Assembly (NCBI GenBank): GCA_947464955.1
Contig: CANHZI010000007.1
Location: 1 to 52,479 of the forward strand
DNA length: 52,479 nt
Direction of reading: 5' to 3'
Source: Oxalobacteraceae bacterium
GTDB lineage: Bacteria; Pseudomonadota; Gammaproteobacteria; Burkholderiales; Burkholderiaceae_D
In this document: positions 1 through 8,791 of the stretch, one piece after another
Layout of the letters: every line of letters starts with the position of its first letter
How positions within the stretch are numbered: position 1 is the stretch's first letter
Translations under genes and position numbers: made by a program
Notes under the pieces: generated by a model
Databases searched by the model: none
The model's input: only the letters and a program-made list of their open reading frames with translations
What the model was told of the DNA's origin: nothing

Positions 1-258
1 AGTTGTAGGGTCGTGGATGGTGAAGAAAATCTCAAGAATATCTTCATACGAGATCACCGCTGGGTCAAACTGCAGCCTAACCACTTCGGCATGCCCAGTT
101 CTACCTGTGCAGATCTGTTCGTAGCTGGGTTGATGAACTTGTCCGCCGCTATAGCCAGACTCCACCCTTTGGACACCTCGAATTTGTTGAAAAACTGCCT
201 CGGTACACCAGAAACAGCCGCCACCTAAAGTAGCAGTTTGCAATATGGGAGCGTTCAC
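1..258 (-). CDS. msrA: Peptide-methionine (S)-S-oxide reductase MsrA, N-terminal part (cut by window start)
   Basis: MsrA reduces the S-epimer of methionine sulfoxide in oxidised proteins. The reverse strand encodes 86 residues that begin [25 protein letters not shown] is the family's active-site motif, with the nucleophile at about Cys15. Further MsrA hallmarks follow: a GYSGG segment, then a TGRTGHAE stretch and [10 protein letters not shown] chose the GTG at 258-256 because AAAGGA sits 7 bases upstream and no ATG is available near the motif. The C-terminal half, with any resolving cysteines, lies outside the window. Family assignment is secure; whether MsrB is fused or adjacent cannot be seen. 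Confidence 0.93.
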   Translation of the reverse strand, partial: MNAPILQTATLGGGCFWCTEAVFQQIRGVQRVESGYSGGQVHQPSYEQICTGRTGHAEVVRLQFDPAVISYEDILEIFFTIHDPTT

Positions 259-369
259 AATTTTTTCCTTTGAAATCGTTAGGTTATCGGATGTCACCAT
301 CCTTAGTCGAACTAATCGGTAAAAACCTACACCGATCGCAAACCATGACTAGCATTCGGGATTAAATAT

Positions 370-397
370 TTGGCAAAGTTAATTTTTTAACTATAAT
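370..397 (+). promoter_or_regulatory. Probable sigma-70 promoter of the 437-703 gene
   Basis: TTGGCA (370-375) and a perfect TATAAT (392-397) are separated by 16 bases. Transcription would begin near 404, giving a leader of about 33 bases ahead of the ATG at 437. The match is 11 of 12 to consensus, but activity is inferred. Confidence 0.65.
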
Positions 398-436
398 GCA
401 AGTACTCAACAGCCATAAACGACCGCGGGAGATTGT

Positions 437-703
437 ATGTTCAAAACAAAAAACTGGAGTAAAGCAGGTTTTCTGGCCATATTTCTTGCTGCCATCCTCA
501 GCACCTTGCTCTTCAAGAAGTTAGGGCTCGAACAGCTTTCCCAAAATGTCTACCAAACGATCGCCTTCGTTTTTATACTCATTGGCATGGAACGTCTGTT
601 TAAATCAATCATTTTGGTCTTTCTGCCAGACTACACGCCAACCCAAGATGAGCAATTCTTAAAAAATAAAGAAATCGTTCGTGAAACATTGCAGTCACGT
701 TAA
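437..703 (+). CDS. Small two-helix inner-membrane protein of unknown function
   Basis: This 88-residue protein is not a family I recognise. Two hydrophobic segments, about residues 10-26 and 40-64, suggest a hairpin in the inner membrane. A charged C-terminal tail (about 68-88) probably lies in the cytoplasm. The start is supported by CGGGAGA seven bases before the ATG and by a near-consensus promoter upstream. It lies alone between divergently transcribed msrA and the SMC operon, on the same strand as the latter. About 68 bases separate it from the kleisin gene, so some read-through is possible. There is no sign of degradation. Confidence 0.7.
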   Translation: MFKTKNWSKAGFLAIFLAAILSTLLFKKLGLEQLSQNVYQTIAFVFILIGMERLFKSIILVFLPDYTPTQDEQFLKNKEIVRETLQSR

Positions 704-718
704 AACAACACGAGGTTT

Positions 719-736
719 TTGATAGCTTTCTATCAA
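719..736 (+). other. Short hairpin between the small membrane gene and the SMC operon
   Basis: TTGATAG and CTATCAA form a perfect 7-bp stem around a CTTT loop. No T-tract follows on the plus strand, so it is not a convincing intrinsic terminator. It could be an mRNA end-stabilising hairpin or an operator for the operon that starts 35 bases later. Confidence 0.35.
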
Positions 737-770
737 TACTCAAGCCGCGGACTAGCAGGTAAAATGCGGC

Positions 771-2177
771 ATGCACAATTTTGACGACGAATCCATAGCA
801 AGAATTGAAGACGACCTGTCGGATCAAAATGATCTCAGTCTCAAATCTTACTTCAAATCCAATCTCACGCCTGATGATGTCTCCGCCCTCGCGCCTTTGC
901 GCCGGGCGCAGCCAATGCTGCAAGGCTTTACAGCGCTATTCCATGGGGGCATCAATAGCGTGCTCATGCGACTATTGGTATTGCGCGAGTTAACATCCGA
1001 CGTTGAAACGCCCTCGCTCAGTCGCGCCGATATCAATGCCAAACTCGGTTATCTGGAACCAGAAGCCTTAGAGACGGTGCTGACGCGTCTACGCAGCACG
1101 GGCATCCTACTATGGGATGCGAGCCAATTGGTGTATCGCATCACACCGATGGCACGCAATGTGTTAGCTGCCATCGAATCATTAATTCAGGTCGAGCAGC
1201 AAGAAGACACTTCTGAGATGAGTTATATGCTGACGCAAGTCGCAGGTGCTCAGGCGGTCGGTGGCGTCTCGGTGGAACAATTGCACCACTTGCTCGGTCG
1301 TTTGATCGAACTGACTGAAGAATTTGCCGATGCGATCGCCTCGGGTTCCGAGTTCCAATTGCGCGCTGCCCAGCAAAAGTGGCATACCGCCTGTGACTGG
1401 GTCGAAAAAGGTTCACAGATTATTCACGCCATCACCAACGATAGCCGGGCCGATTCAGCAACCCATCGCGCTGCACAAGCGATTGGCCGTGCACAAAGTG
1501 CGCTGCTGAATATGCAAGGTATGTTTTCGCGTGCACTGAATCAAATCGAACGTCAGCGTGTGCATTTGGGTCAATCAGGTTTATCGACCACCGATATCAA
1601 GATGTGGTTACTACAACGCGATGATCTCGCATCACTAGCAGATGGTGCCCTCTCGCATCCTGTCACGCCACATTTCATCACACCTTCCGAAATGATTGAC
1701 GTTGCGGAGAGCGAACTTTTAGCCAATCGTGGCTCTGCGGTACTCGGTGTTCTACCAAATGGACAAGATGCGCCCTCGATTGCCAACGACAACAGTGAAG
1801 CATTGCTTGAGCTCGATCATTGGCTCGATGTCTTGGGCAAAATCGATGCGAGTACGATTGATCCTGAAACTAAAAAAGCAAAACCTTTGCACGAAATATT
1901 ATTACCAGCGAGTTTTGCTATCGCTTCTTATCGCGCCTCCTTGCTACCGTTGATCGGCGACGCCAACGAAGCCTCACTACAAGGTGCCACTGCAACCTTG
2001 GCGCGTCTGCCACTCGAGTTCAACTCTAAAGATCGCATGCAAAAAGTATCCGATCCGCATATCGCAGCCATGTCAGTTGCTAGCCTGATGCCGCTGAATT
2101 TGGCCACGACTGCAGTGAATCCTACAGAAGAAGCCGCTGCCGACAAGAATAATATCGAAGAGAATACCCATGACTGA
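771..2177 (+). CDS. MksF/JetA-like kleisin subunit of a bacterial condensin
   Basis: This 468-residue protein fits the kleisin position of a MukBEF-like SMC complex, closing the ring by bridging the two ATPase heads. A winged-helix-like segment spans about residues 60-135 (GINSVLMRLLVLRELT through VYRITPMARNVL). A long helical, glutamine/alanine-rich middle follows at about 150-270, then a C-terminal region from about 345 that would contact the second head. The start codon is preceded by AGCAGG about 11 bases upstream; another ATG at 764 is out of frame. Its stop overlaps the start of the next gene by 8 bases, so translation of the two is probably coupled. The assignment rests mainly on gene order (kleisin, KITE, SMC) and on the winged helix, since kleisins diverge strongly. 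It is annotated hypothetical in many genomes. Confidence 0.7.
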   Translation: MHNFDDESIARIEDDLSDQNDLSLKSYFKSNLTPDDVSALAPLRRAQPMLQGFTALFHGGINSVLMRLLVLRELTSDVETPSLSRADINAKLGYLEPEALETVLTRLRSTGILLWDASQLVYRITPMARNVLAAIESLIQVEQQEDTSEMSYMLTQVAGAQAVGGVSVEQLHHLLGRLIELTEEFADAIASGSEFQLRAAQQKWHTACDWVEKGSQIIHAITNDSRADSATHRAAQAIGRAQSALLNMQGMFSRALNQIERQRVHLGQSGLSTTDIKMWLLQRDDLASLADGALSHPVTPHFITPSEMIDVAESELLANRGSAVLGVLPNGQDAPSIANDNSEALLELDHWLDVLGKIDASTIDPETKKAKPLHEILLPASFAIASYRASLLPLIGDANEASLQGATATLARLPLEFNSKDRMQKVSDPHIAAMSVASLMPLNLATTAVNPTEEAAADKNNIEENTHD

Positions 2178-2991
2178 AGACGCACAAATCCTAATCGCCC
2201 GCTTGCTGGCCCATCAAACGCTTAAACGCGAAGACAAGCTGGTAAAGCGCGCCTTGTCTGACGAAAATTTTCGCAGCGATATTGATGCCCGCCTCAAAGC
2301 TTGCGGCATGAAATTCGTGGACAACGTCTATGCTGACTACGTCACCTTAGCCTTAACCCGCGATAGTGAATCAAAAGTCTTTGGCACCAAAGACACCTGG
2401 CAGAACAATAATTTTGGCTTGGCACGCGATGGCGTTGCCTTGTTGGTGGTGCTGTGGTCCCTCATCATTTTGCCCAAACGTGAACGCCAAGAAGCACACC
2501 AGATGGCGCAAGAAGATCAAAACGATATGTTTGGCAAAGAAAAACCTTTGCCACGTGCCGAAGACACCTCGATTGGTATTTCTTATCGAACGCTGCTCGC
2601 TGATTTTGGCGAGAAACTCGGCAAGAAAACGCGTATGGATATGAATCTCGGTCAACTCGCTCGTTTAGGATTCATCGAACGTAAAAGCGATTTGATCATG
2701 GAAGGCCCTCTGCTCGATTTATTGATGGATACCGATGCCTTGAAAGATCGCATTATCAATGGCGCTTTATCAGACATTTTCCATATTCCTATGCCACGTA
2801 CGCCAGCCGTCATTGAGGCAGAACGTTTGGCACAAGAGGAAGCGGAAAAAGCTCAGCTAGCCGAGCAAGCCGCACCTGCAGAAATCAAAATGGATGAAGA
2901 TCCAGCGCCCACTGAGGAAGAAAAGATTAGTGAAAGTGAAGACGTCGCCACGCCATCCTCTGCAACTGCAGAAGACAAAGATAGCGTCTAA
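2170..2991 (+). CDS. MksE/JetB-like KITE subunit of the condensin
   Basis: The 273-residue product sits between kleisin and SMC genes, where MukE/MksE/JetB (KITE) proteins are encoded. KITE proteins are tandem winged-helix dimers that bind the kleisin and DNA. Here one helical/winged segment covers about residues 40-105, including GLARDGVALLVVLWSLIILP. A second covers about 135-192 (SYRTLLADFG, then LARLGFIERK). After residue 210 comes an acidic Ala/Glu/Pro-rich tail of about 60 residues that is probably disordered, which is unusual and could be a regulatory or interaction tail. The gene overlaps the upstream kleisin gene by 8 bases and precedes the SMC gene by 40 bases. Function is inferred from context and fold pattern rather than clear motif identity. 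Confidence 0.68.
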   Translation: MTEDAQILIARLLAHQTLKREDKLVKRALSDENFRSDIDARLKACGMKFVDNVYADYVTLALTRDSESKVFGTKDTWQNNNFGLARDGVALLVVLWSLIILPKRERQEAHQMAQEDQNDMFGKEKPLPRAEDTSIGISYRTLLADFGEKLGKKTRMDMNLGQLARLGFIERKSDLIMEGPLLDLLMDTDALKDRIINGALSDIFHIPMPRTPAVIEAERLAQEEAEKAQLAEQAAPAEIKMDEDPAPTEEEKISESEDVATPSSATAEDKDSV

Positions 2992-3031
2992 GACTGGCCC
3001 TTCGTCAACCATTTAGCAGAGAAGAACAACA

Positions 3032-5860
3032 ATGTTTCATATCAAATCACTCGAACTCGTACACTGGGATTATTGGCAGCGCATCAAGAATATTCCGCTT
3101 GATGCCAAAATCATTACCATCGCCGGACAAAACGGTTCAGGCAAGACGACTTTGCTCGACGCGCTCCGTACTCTGTTTGGCCTCGAGTGTTCAATGGGTC
3201 GTTCATACAAGCACTATGCGCGCCATTCAGGTCAACAAACGGCATGGATACGTGCGGTAGTCGATAACAGCGCGGTCGGTGCGCAAATTTCGAATCGTCC
3301 TTTCCGCATGTCGGGCCTGTACGAAGATGAAGTCACATTGTTCTGTCAAATCCAAAAGAATGGTGGCGACTGGAAGCGTCAATATTTGATGCGCAGTGGC
3401 AAAGTCGAGATCGAAGAGATTCAAGAAGCCAATGACTGGCTCGGCGTTGAAACCTACCGCAAACGTTTATCGCACGCGGGCTTGTCGTCAGCCATGGGTA
3501 AAGTACTGGCCTTGGAACAAGGTGAAACCGACAAGCTGTGCGAATATGCGCCGCGCCAATTGCTCGACTTGGTATTCCAAGTATTTGGTGATAAAGAAGT
3601 CTTAGATGCTTACGATGATGCAAAGCGTCATCAGCGCGATACTGAATCTGAATTGCAACGTTTCGAGACCGAGCTTGAAGGAGCAAAAACCAATCTAGAA
3701 GGTTTGCGTTTGAAGGTCGCCAACTTCCACCAGTGGGAAAGTTTGACTAAAGAAAAGCGTGATCTCCAAGAAGAAATTTTACCGACATTGCAATATCACG
3801 AAGACTTACAAAAGGCAGCAACAACAAGCCAGACTTTACGCGCAAGCAAACGTCATCTCAAATCACAAGATGAAGCCTTGTCGGAGCGTCGTCAAGGTTT
3901 AGCACAGCAAGCGCAAAACCACAGTGAAGCACAGCAAGCAGAAGCTGCGTTAGAGGCGGAAGAATCAGCCTTACGCGAAAAACTGAGCCATATCAATGCT
4001 AAATTGAAGCCACAAGAGAGTTTGCTAGAACAAAAAGCGCGCTTGCAAAAGTTAGCGGCTGAAGCCGATGCTGATATCGCCAATATTGCTGATGAGCTTG
4101 AGAAAAAAGAAGCTGAACTCGCACAACAGAAACAAGAGCGTGATGCACTGAGCCAACGCATCGCGGCGGACATGGAAACCATCTCTGCCCTACAAGGTAA
4201 AGCGAGCCTACCAGATCCAGAAAACGTGCGCCAAATGCGTCGTGCGTTGAACGAAGCGAATATTCCGCACAGCATGCTGCCCGAAATCGTCGAAGTCACC
4301 GACGCCAAATGGCAAGGAGCGGTCGAAGGTGTTTTGCGCGGTTACACCTCGGTGATTTTGCTCGACAACGCTAGCGATGCCAGTGCTGCTTATCGTATCG
4401 GTGAGAAGCAACGCTATAGCCACTTTATCGTACCTGATCGCATCAACGCGCCTGTCGTCAAAGATTCAAGCTTGCTGTCAGTGGTGAGCTTTAACGCCAA
4501 AGCACCGGCTTGGTTGATCGAACAACTCGAGCGTATCGAAACGGTCGATAGTATCGATGAAGGTATGCGTCTATCGAAATCGCAAGAATGGATCACCCCT
4601 GACGCCTATCACTTTGAGCGTCGCGGCGGTCGTTCACTTTTTGTTGAAGTCTCTCGCTACCGTTTTGGCAATGCAGGTCGTACACAGCGTTTAGAAGCTT
4701 TACAAAAAGCTTTACCTCGTTTGCAATCACAAGAAGATCAACTGACGATCAAGATTAGCAAACTCGCCGGTGAGATTTCTTCTTACAAAGCGCGCCTTGC
4801 GGGCGTCGACGCCGCCAAAGAATTGAGCGCTCGCCATGCGGAATTTGAAGAAGCTTCACGCAATACCGAGCCACTCAAACAACAACGCATTGAAGTTGGT
4901 ACACGCTTAGGTGAAATCTCTCCATTGTTGAAAGCCGCAACTGAACAACGTACTGTGGCGCATCTCAAATGGGAACAAGCCAAAGCAGCGATTGCCGATG
5001 CCGAAGCGCAAATTCGCAGTTTGGAAAAGCGTCACGCTGAAGAACGTAAAGCGCAGTTTGAAACTTTGCGTGCGATGCGTGAAACTTGGCATACCTTACC
5101 GTTGAACTGGAAGCGAGCATCGCATCGGAAAGAATTGGTTGCAGAGCACGAAAACGTCCACCAAATCGAATTGCGCTTGCGCAGCTTAGGCAATAACCTG
5201 GCACGCGACGATTGGGAAACCGATTCCACCGTAGTCGATCAATACACGCGTCTCAACAACTTACTGCAAAACCGTCAAGCAGAAACAGACGAGCGTCGCT
5301 ACCAAAATAATCGCGCGATGGAAGCCACGGTTAATGCACGGGCGGCCTACATGGATCGCTTGCGTTACACGATCAAGACCTATAGTAAAAACATTAAACA
5401 ACTTGGTGAATTGGCTGGCATCGAAGTGCATACCGATCCGGTCAAACTTGAAAACGACGATATTTTGTTGGCACAAGCTGGTCTACATGTGCGCTTTAAG
5501 TTCGACGGCAAAGGCCCAATTGGCATGAACGACGGCGAAGCATCGGGCGGTCAACAGGTAATGAAGTCTTTGATTCTCTTGATCGGTTTGCTCAAATCCG
5601 AAGATGGCTCGGGCGGCTTCGTCTTTATTGATGAACCTTTCGCTCACTTGGATATTCGTAATATTCAATTGGTCGGAGAGTTCCTCAAAAATACCGATGC
5701 TCAATACTTGATGACGACACCGTTGACACACAACACCGACGTTTATGACCCGTCGGAATTGACGCTCATCACCAGCAAGAAGAAAAAAGACACAGAATGG
5801 GCACAACCTATTTTTGTTTTGCAACGACGAGCTGAGAAGAATAAAGAAGCACGAGCTTAA
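3032..5860 (+). CDS. MksB/JetC-like SMC ATPase with short coiled-coil arms
   Basis: This 942-residue protein is an SMC-family ATPase. The N-terminal head holds a Walker A at residues 32-39 (GQNGSGKT). The C-terminal head has an ABC signature (A837-S-G-G-Q-Q) and a Walker B ending in D867-E868 (FVFIDEPFAHLD), with the D-loop after it. Coiled coil runs at about 190-390 and 545-790. The globular hinge at about 400-530 contains WQGAVEGVLRGYTSVIL starting at W427, resembling the hinge of MksB/JetC proteins. The arms are far shorter than in MukB (about 1,480 residues in total). With the two upstream genes it should form a DNA-loop-extruding or entrapping complex. No TOPRIM nuclease gene (JetD/MksG) follows, so a chromosome-organising role is as likely as plasmid defence. 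A GAAGAA-type ribosome site precedes the ATG. Confidence 0.85.
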   Translation: MFHIKSLELVHWDYWQRIKNIPLDAKIITIAGQNGSGKTTLLDALRTLFGLECSMGRSYKHYARHSGQQTAWIRAVVDNSAVGAQISNRPFRMSGLYEDEVTLFCQIQKNGGDWKRQYLMRSGKVEIEEIQEANDWLGVETYRKRLSHAGLSSAMGKVLALEQGETDKLCEYAPRQLLDLVFQVFGDKEVLDAYDDAKRHQRDTESELQRFETELEGAKTNLEGLRLKVANFHQWESLTKEKRDLQEEILPTLQYHEDLQKAATTSQTLRASKRHLKSQDEALSERRQGLAQQAQNHSEAQQAEAALEAEESALREKLSHINAKLKPQESLLEQKARLQKLAAEADADIANIADELEKKEAELAQQKQERDALSQRIAADMETISALQGKASLPDPENVRQMRRALNEANIPHSMLPEIVEVTDAKWQGAVEGVLRGYTSVILLDNASDASAAYRIGEKQRYSHFIVPDRINAPVVKDSSLLSVVSFNAKAPAWLIEQLERIETVDSIDEGMRLSKSQEWITPDAYHFERRGGRSLFVEVSRYRFGNAGRTQRLEALQKALPRLQSQEDQLTIKISKLAGEISSYKARLAGVDAAKELSARHAEFEEASRNTEPLKQQRIEVGTRLGEISPLLKAATEQRTVAHLKWEQAKAAIADAEAQIRSLEKRHAEERKAQFETLRAMRETWHTLPLNWKRASHRKELVAEHENVHQIELRLRSLGNNLARDDWETDSTVVDQYTRLNNLLQNRQAETDERRYQNNRAMEATVNARAAYMDRLRYTIKTYSKNIKQLGELAGIEVHTDPVKLENDDILLAQAGLHVRFKFDGKGPIGMNDGEASGGQQVMKSLILLIGLLKSEDGSGGFVFIDEPFAHLDIRNIQLVGEFLKNTDAQYLMTTPLTHNTDVYDPSELTLITSKKKKDTEWAQPIFVLQRRAEKNKEARA

Positions 5861-5947
5861 TCGCTTGTTGGAATTGGTCGGAGCAACATCTGCTTCACAT
5901 GAAAGCGTTGGCATGACCTCAAACCATGCCAACAAGGAGAGAGAGCC

Positions 5948-7300
5948 ATGGGTATAGAGTTAAGCGGCGCAGGTGAAACCCTCGCAGCGATCGTTGTCAG
6001 CGATGAACTAAGTAAAGACGGCGGCGGCAATGGTTCGCAGGAAAAAGTGAAAGAAACCAATTGCGCCAATTGCGGAGCGACACTACAAGGCAAATACTGT
6101 CACGCCTGCGGGCAGTCCGGACACATCCATCGCTCACTACTTCATATGTTTGAAGAAGTTCTGCATGGCCTATTTCATTTTGATACCAAAGCATGGCGCA
6201 CGATTCCAGCGCTGATCTTCCGTCCTGGCAAACTCACCAAAGAATACATTGAAGGCAAACGAACCTCCTACGTCTCACCTTTGGCACTTTTCTTGTTCTT
6301 AATCTTCCTCATGTTTTTCGTCTTCTCGTTCACAGCAAAAGAGATGGAAGGCGACATTCTCAAAACGACAAACACCCGCGAAGAGATCGTGCAAGAGATC
6401 GCCAATCTCAATGCAGCGATTGGAAAGATTGAAACGAACCAAGCCGATTCAAAAGATCAAAGCGAAAGCAGTTTTCAGCAACAGATCGAAACTTATGAGA
6501 AGCAGAGCGAGCTACGTGCCTTGCAAGATAAGCTCGATAAAATTGATGGCAAACCGAAGACACTCGCACAGTACCAACAAGAACTCAGCACAGCAGAAGA
6601 ACGGCTTGCTAAACTTAAACAGGAAAAGGACGAGCTGAAAAAGAAAATCGAGGACTCTCCTGGGGACCATATTTCGAACGTCATCAAGCAAGAACAATTG
6701 GTCGGTTTTGCTGAAAATGATGTGAAGTACTTCAAAAAGAAAATCTCAAAACTCGAGAAAGAAAATAAAGACAAGACAAAATCTGAGAACATTAGTACCA
6801 GTGGCAAGTCTGTCGCATCGACTTCGGCGAGCGCGACCAATGTTTCAATTGAGTCTGAGATCGAAGAAGTGACGGATTCTCCTTGGCTTAAGAGTATGGT
6901 CTCGCATATTGAATCGAATAAAGAATTAACGCTCTATAAAATGAAAAAAAATGCATCGAGCTATGCCTTCTTGTTGATGCCAATTTCTTTGCCGTTTTTA
7001 TGGCTGTTATTTATGTTTAGACGTCAGTACGTGATGTTTGATCACGCTGTTTTCTCGCTCTATTCGCTATCGTTTATGTGCATTTTGCTGATGTTGATTG
7101 CGATCTTGAGTCGATTTGATTTTGTCGCGATCTCCAGCCTTCTATTCGTGTTCGTACCGCCAATTCATATGTTCTCACAATTACGTGGCGCCTATCAGCT
7201 TGGTTTCTTGGCGGCTTTTTGGCGAACCATCGCTTTGCTATTTATCGCTGCCTTATCTCTGAGCCTGTACGTTGCATTGATCACCGTACTGAGTGCATAA
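5948..7300 (+). CDS. DUF3667-like membrane protein with N-terminal zinc ribbon and internal coiled coil
   Basis: The 450-residue protein starts with a four-cysteine zinc-ribbon pattern, C39-x2-C42 and C51-x2-C54 (NCANCGA, then YCHACGQ). An amphipathic region with FHFDTKAWRTIPALIFRPGK follows, typical of DUF3667 proteins. The first membrane helix is at about 110-128. Residues about 145-285 form a charged, Lys/Glu/Gln-rich coiled coil, then a Ser/Thr-rich linker. Four or so further helices fill the last 115 residues. DUF3667 function is unknown; the ribbon probably faces the cytoplasm. The long coiled-coil insertion between the first and second helices is the odd part. The start is set by AAGGAG before the ATG. 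It lies 87 bases after the SMC gene and 3 bases before the next gene. Confidence 0.75.
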   Translation: MGIELSGAGETLAAIVVSDELSKDGGGNGSQEKVKETNCANCGATLQGKYCHACGQSGHIHRSLLHMFEEVLHGLFHFDTKAWRTIPALIFRPGKLTKEYIEGKRTSYVSPLALFLFLIFLMFFVFSFTAKEMEGDILKTTNTREEIVQEIANLNAAIGKIETNQADSKDQSESSFQQQIETYEKQSELRALQDKLDKIDGKPKTLAQYQQELSTAEERLAKLKQEKDELKKKIEDSPGDHISNVIKQEQLVGFAENDVKYFKKKISKLEKENKDKTKSENISTSGKSVASTSASATNVSIESEIEEVTDSPWLKSMVSHIESNKELTLYKMKKNASSYAFLLMPISLPFLWLLFMFRRQYVMFDHAVFSLYSLSFMCILLMLIAILSRFDFVAISSLLFVFVPPIHMFSQLRGAYQLGFLAAFWRTIALLFIAALSLSLYVALITVLSA

Positions 7301-7303
7301 GAA

Positions 7304-7834
7304 ATGGCAAAGAAGAATACCTTCGTCGCCTTCTTGCGTGCCGTGAATGTGGGCGGCACGGGAAAACTGCCGATGTCGGATTTAAAAGCAATGTGCGAGA
7401 ATCTCGGTTTTGAAAACGTCAAAACCTATATCGCGAGCGGTAACGTCTTGTTCCAAACATCGCTTGCCGAAGACCGCTGCAAGAAGAAACTAGAACAACG
7501 ACTTATGGAATATGCGGGCAAAGAGCTCGCAGTATTCATTCGTACACCGCATGCACTAAAGACGCTTGTCGAACAGAATCCGTTTCAACATGAAGCCGGA
7601 AATCGGACCGTGGCAATTCTGATCGACCAAGATTTGTGTCAGGAAGACCTGCACGACATCAAGCACCAAGTCCAAGAAAAAATTGTCCTCGGAGAGCGAA
7701 CTGTCTACGTCTTCTACGGTGATGGAATGGCCGATAGCAAGTTAGTTATTCCAGCCGCAAAGCAAGGCACCGCAAGAAACCTCAACACCATGACTAAGCT
7801 TTGCGAGATGGCCATCGCCTTAGAAAATCAGTAA
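7304..7834 (+). CDS. DUF1697 family protein
   Basis: The 176 residues match the DUF1697 pattern from end to end: an opening TFVAFLRAVNVGGTGKLPM, then DLKAMCENLGFENVKTYIASGNVLF, and a C-terminal segment ending NLNTMTKLCEMA. These are small soluble cytoplasmic proteins of two ferredoxin-like halves with no established activity. The start lies 3 bases after the stop of the upstream membrane protein, so the two are probably co-transcribed. It ends 11 bases from the stop of the convergent ATP-grasp gene with no obvious terminator between them. Confidence 0.88.
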   Translation: MAKKNTFVAFLRAVNVGGTGKLPMSDLKAMCENLGFENVKTYIASGNVLFQTSLAEDRCKKKLEQRLMEYAGKELAVFIRTPHALKTLVEQNPFQHEAGNRTVAILIDQDLCQEDLHDIKHQVQEKIVLGERTVYVFYGDGMADSKLVIPAAKQGTARNLNTMTKLCEMAIALENQ

Positions 7835-7845
7835 GTCTGCAATCC

Positions 7846-8718
7846 CTACTTACCAGCCAAACGGGCATCAATCGCCTCTGCAAAACGCCGTGCAGCTAAA
7901 GGATCAATTTCTAAAAATAATTCTGGCTCGATCAGCTCTAGTTCCATCAACAGGAACTGATCTCCGCGCACAATACCATCAACACGAGCGTACAAAGGCA
8001 TGCTTGGTAGGCTTTGTAGTATCGCCTGCGCTTGTCTCTGCATCATAGTACTTGCTTGTTGTGATAGTACCGTTCCGCCGTGATCGGACTGCACACGAAA
8101 ATCACCTGGTTTCGCGCATTTCAGCAACGAGTGGCTATATTGCCCATCAAAAAAAATCAACGACCATTCGCCCTGCGTCACAATTTCAGGCATGAAAGCC
8201 TGTACTAAGAATGCTTGCTGACCTCTCCAATCACCGAACTCATTTTCATAGGCACTTGCATTATCACGACTGACACGCAAGGTACGCCATGCACCTGCTG
8301 ATTGGGTAGGTTTAACCACAATTTCATCGACATGCATGGCCTCAATTAAATCCAGCAAGCTACGATGGTCCTCAGGCTGTAAATGAAGACTTGGAATCAC
8401 CTGACAAGCTTTACTCTGAAATTCAAATAAATAATTTTTGTCGAGATTCCAAAGCATGGTATCAACATCATTGACGACCAACACATCGAGTCTGGTCAGC
8501 ATACTCAGCCAAGTCTGAAATGCCGCTAAATTTTCATGGTAATCCCAGGTACAGCGAATTAAAACCAGATCGAAGCTTTGCCACTGCACCTGCGGATCAT
8601 TCCAAATCACTATATGAACCTCATACTGAAGCTCGACCAATGCAGGCAGCAGTAACTTCTCGCCTCCAAACAAATCCGGTAAATCGTTGCAGCTTACAAC
8701 CGCGATACGCTTTTTCAT
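7846..8718 (-). CDS. ATP-grasp ligase-like protein of unknown substrate
   Basis: This 290-residue protein resembles the RimK/glutathione-synthetase/DcsG group of ATP-grasp enzymes, which join a carboxylate to an amine or thiol through an acyl-phosphate. Supporting segments are an N-terminal Rossmann-like stretch (RIAVVSCNDLPD), the conserved LIRCTWDYHENL, a KPTQSAGAWRT nucleotide-binding segment, and a C-terminal metal-binding region with LLMELELIEPELFL. The MELELIEPELFL motif (two Glu pairs ahead of a Pro) is typical of the stand-alone proteins near cycloserine enzyme DcsG. No biosynthetic partner lies nearby, so the substrate is unknown. A 21-bp palindrome lies 53 bases upstream of the start and may be its operator. 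Confidence 0.72.
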   Translation of the reverse strand: MKKRIAVVSCNDLPDLFGGEKLLLPALVELQYEVHIVIWNDPQVQWQSFDLVLIRCTWDYHENLAAFQTWLSMLTRLDVLVVNDVDTMLWNLDKNYLFEFQSKACQVIPSLHLQPEDHRSLLDLIEAMHVDEIVVKPTQSAGAWRTLRVSRDNASAYENEFGDWRGQQAFLVQAFMPEIVTQGEWSLIFFDGQYSHSLLKCAKPGDFRVQSDHGGTVLSQQASTMMQRQAQAILQSLPSMPLYARVDGIVRGDQFLLMELELIEPELFLEIDPLAARRFAEAIDARLAGK

Positions 8719-8770
8719 CTCAAGTCCTCACCCACTTAGCATCCATTGAATAAAGCGAAGAGTACCAAAC

Positions 8771-8791
8771 AATCAGGTGAATCACCTGATT
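8771..8791. promoter_or_regulatory. Perfect 21-bp palindrome, candidate operator
   Basis: AATCAGGTGA and its exact reverse complement flank a single central A. It sits 53 bases upstream of the ATP-grasp start, in the gap between that gene and the divergent M28 aminopeptidase. There is no T-tract on either side, which favours a protein-binding site over a terminator. The binding regulator is unknown. Confidence 0.5.

Noticed and set aside
13-228. 71-codon plus-strand frame at the window start
   Set aside because: The minus strand carries MsrA with its GCFWC motif over the same bases; this frame is antisense noise.
609-923. 104-codon minus-strand frame over the start of the kleisin gene
   Set aside because: It overlaps two plus-strand genes, has no family resemblance and reads as their shadow.
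771-5860. Full Wadjet defence system call
   Set aside because: Only three of four components are present; no TOPRIM nuclease gene is visible on either side within the window.
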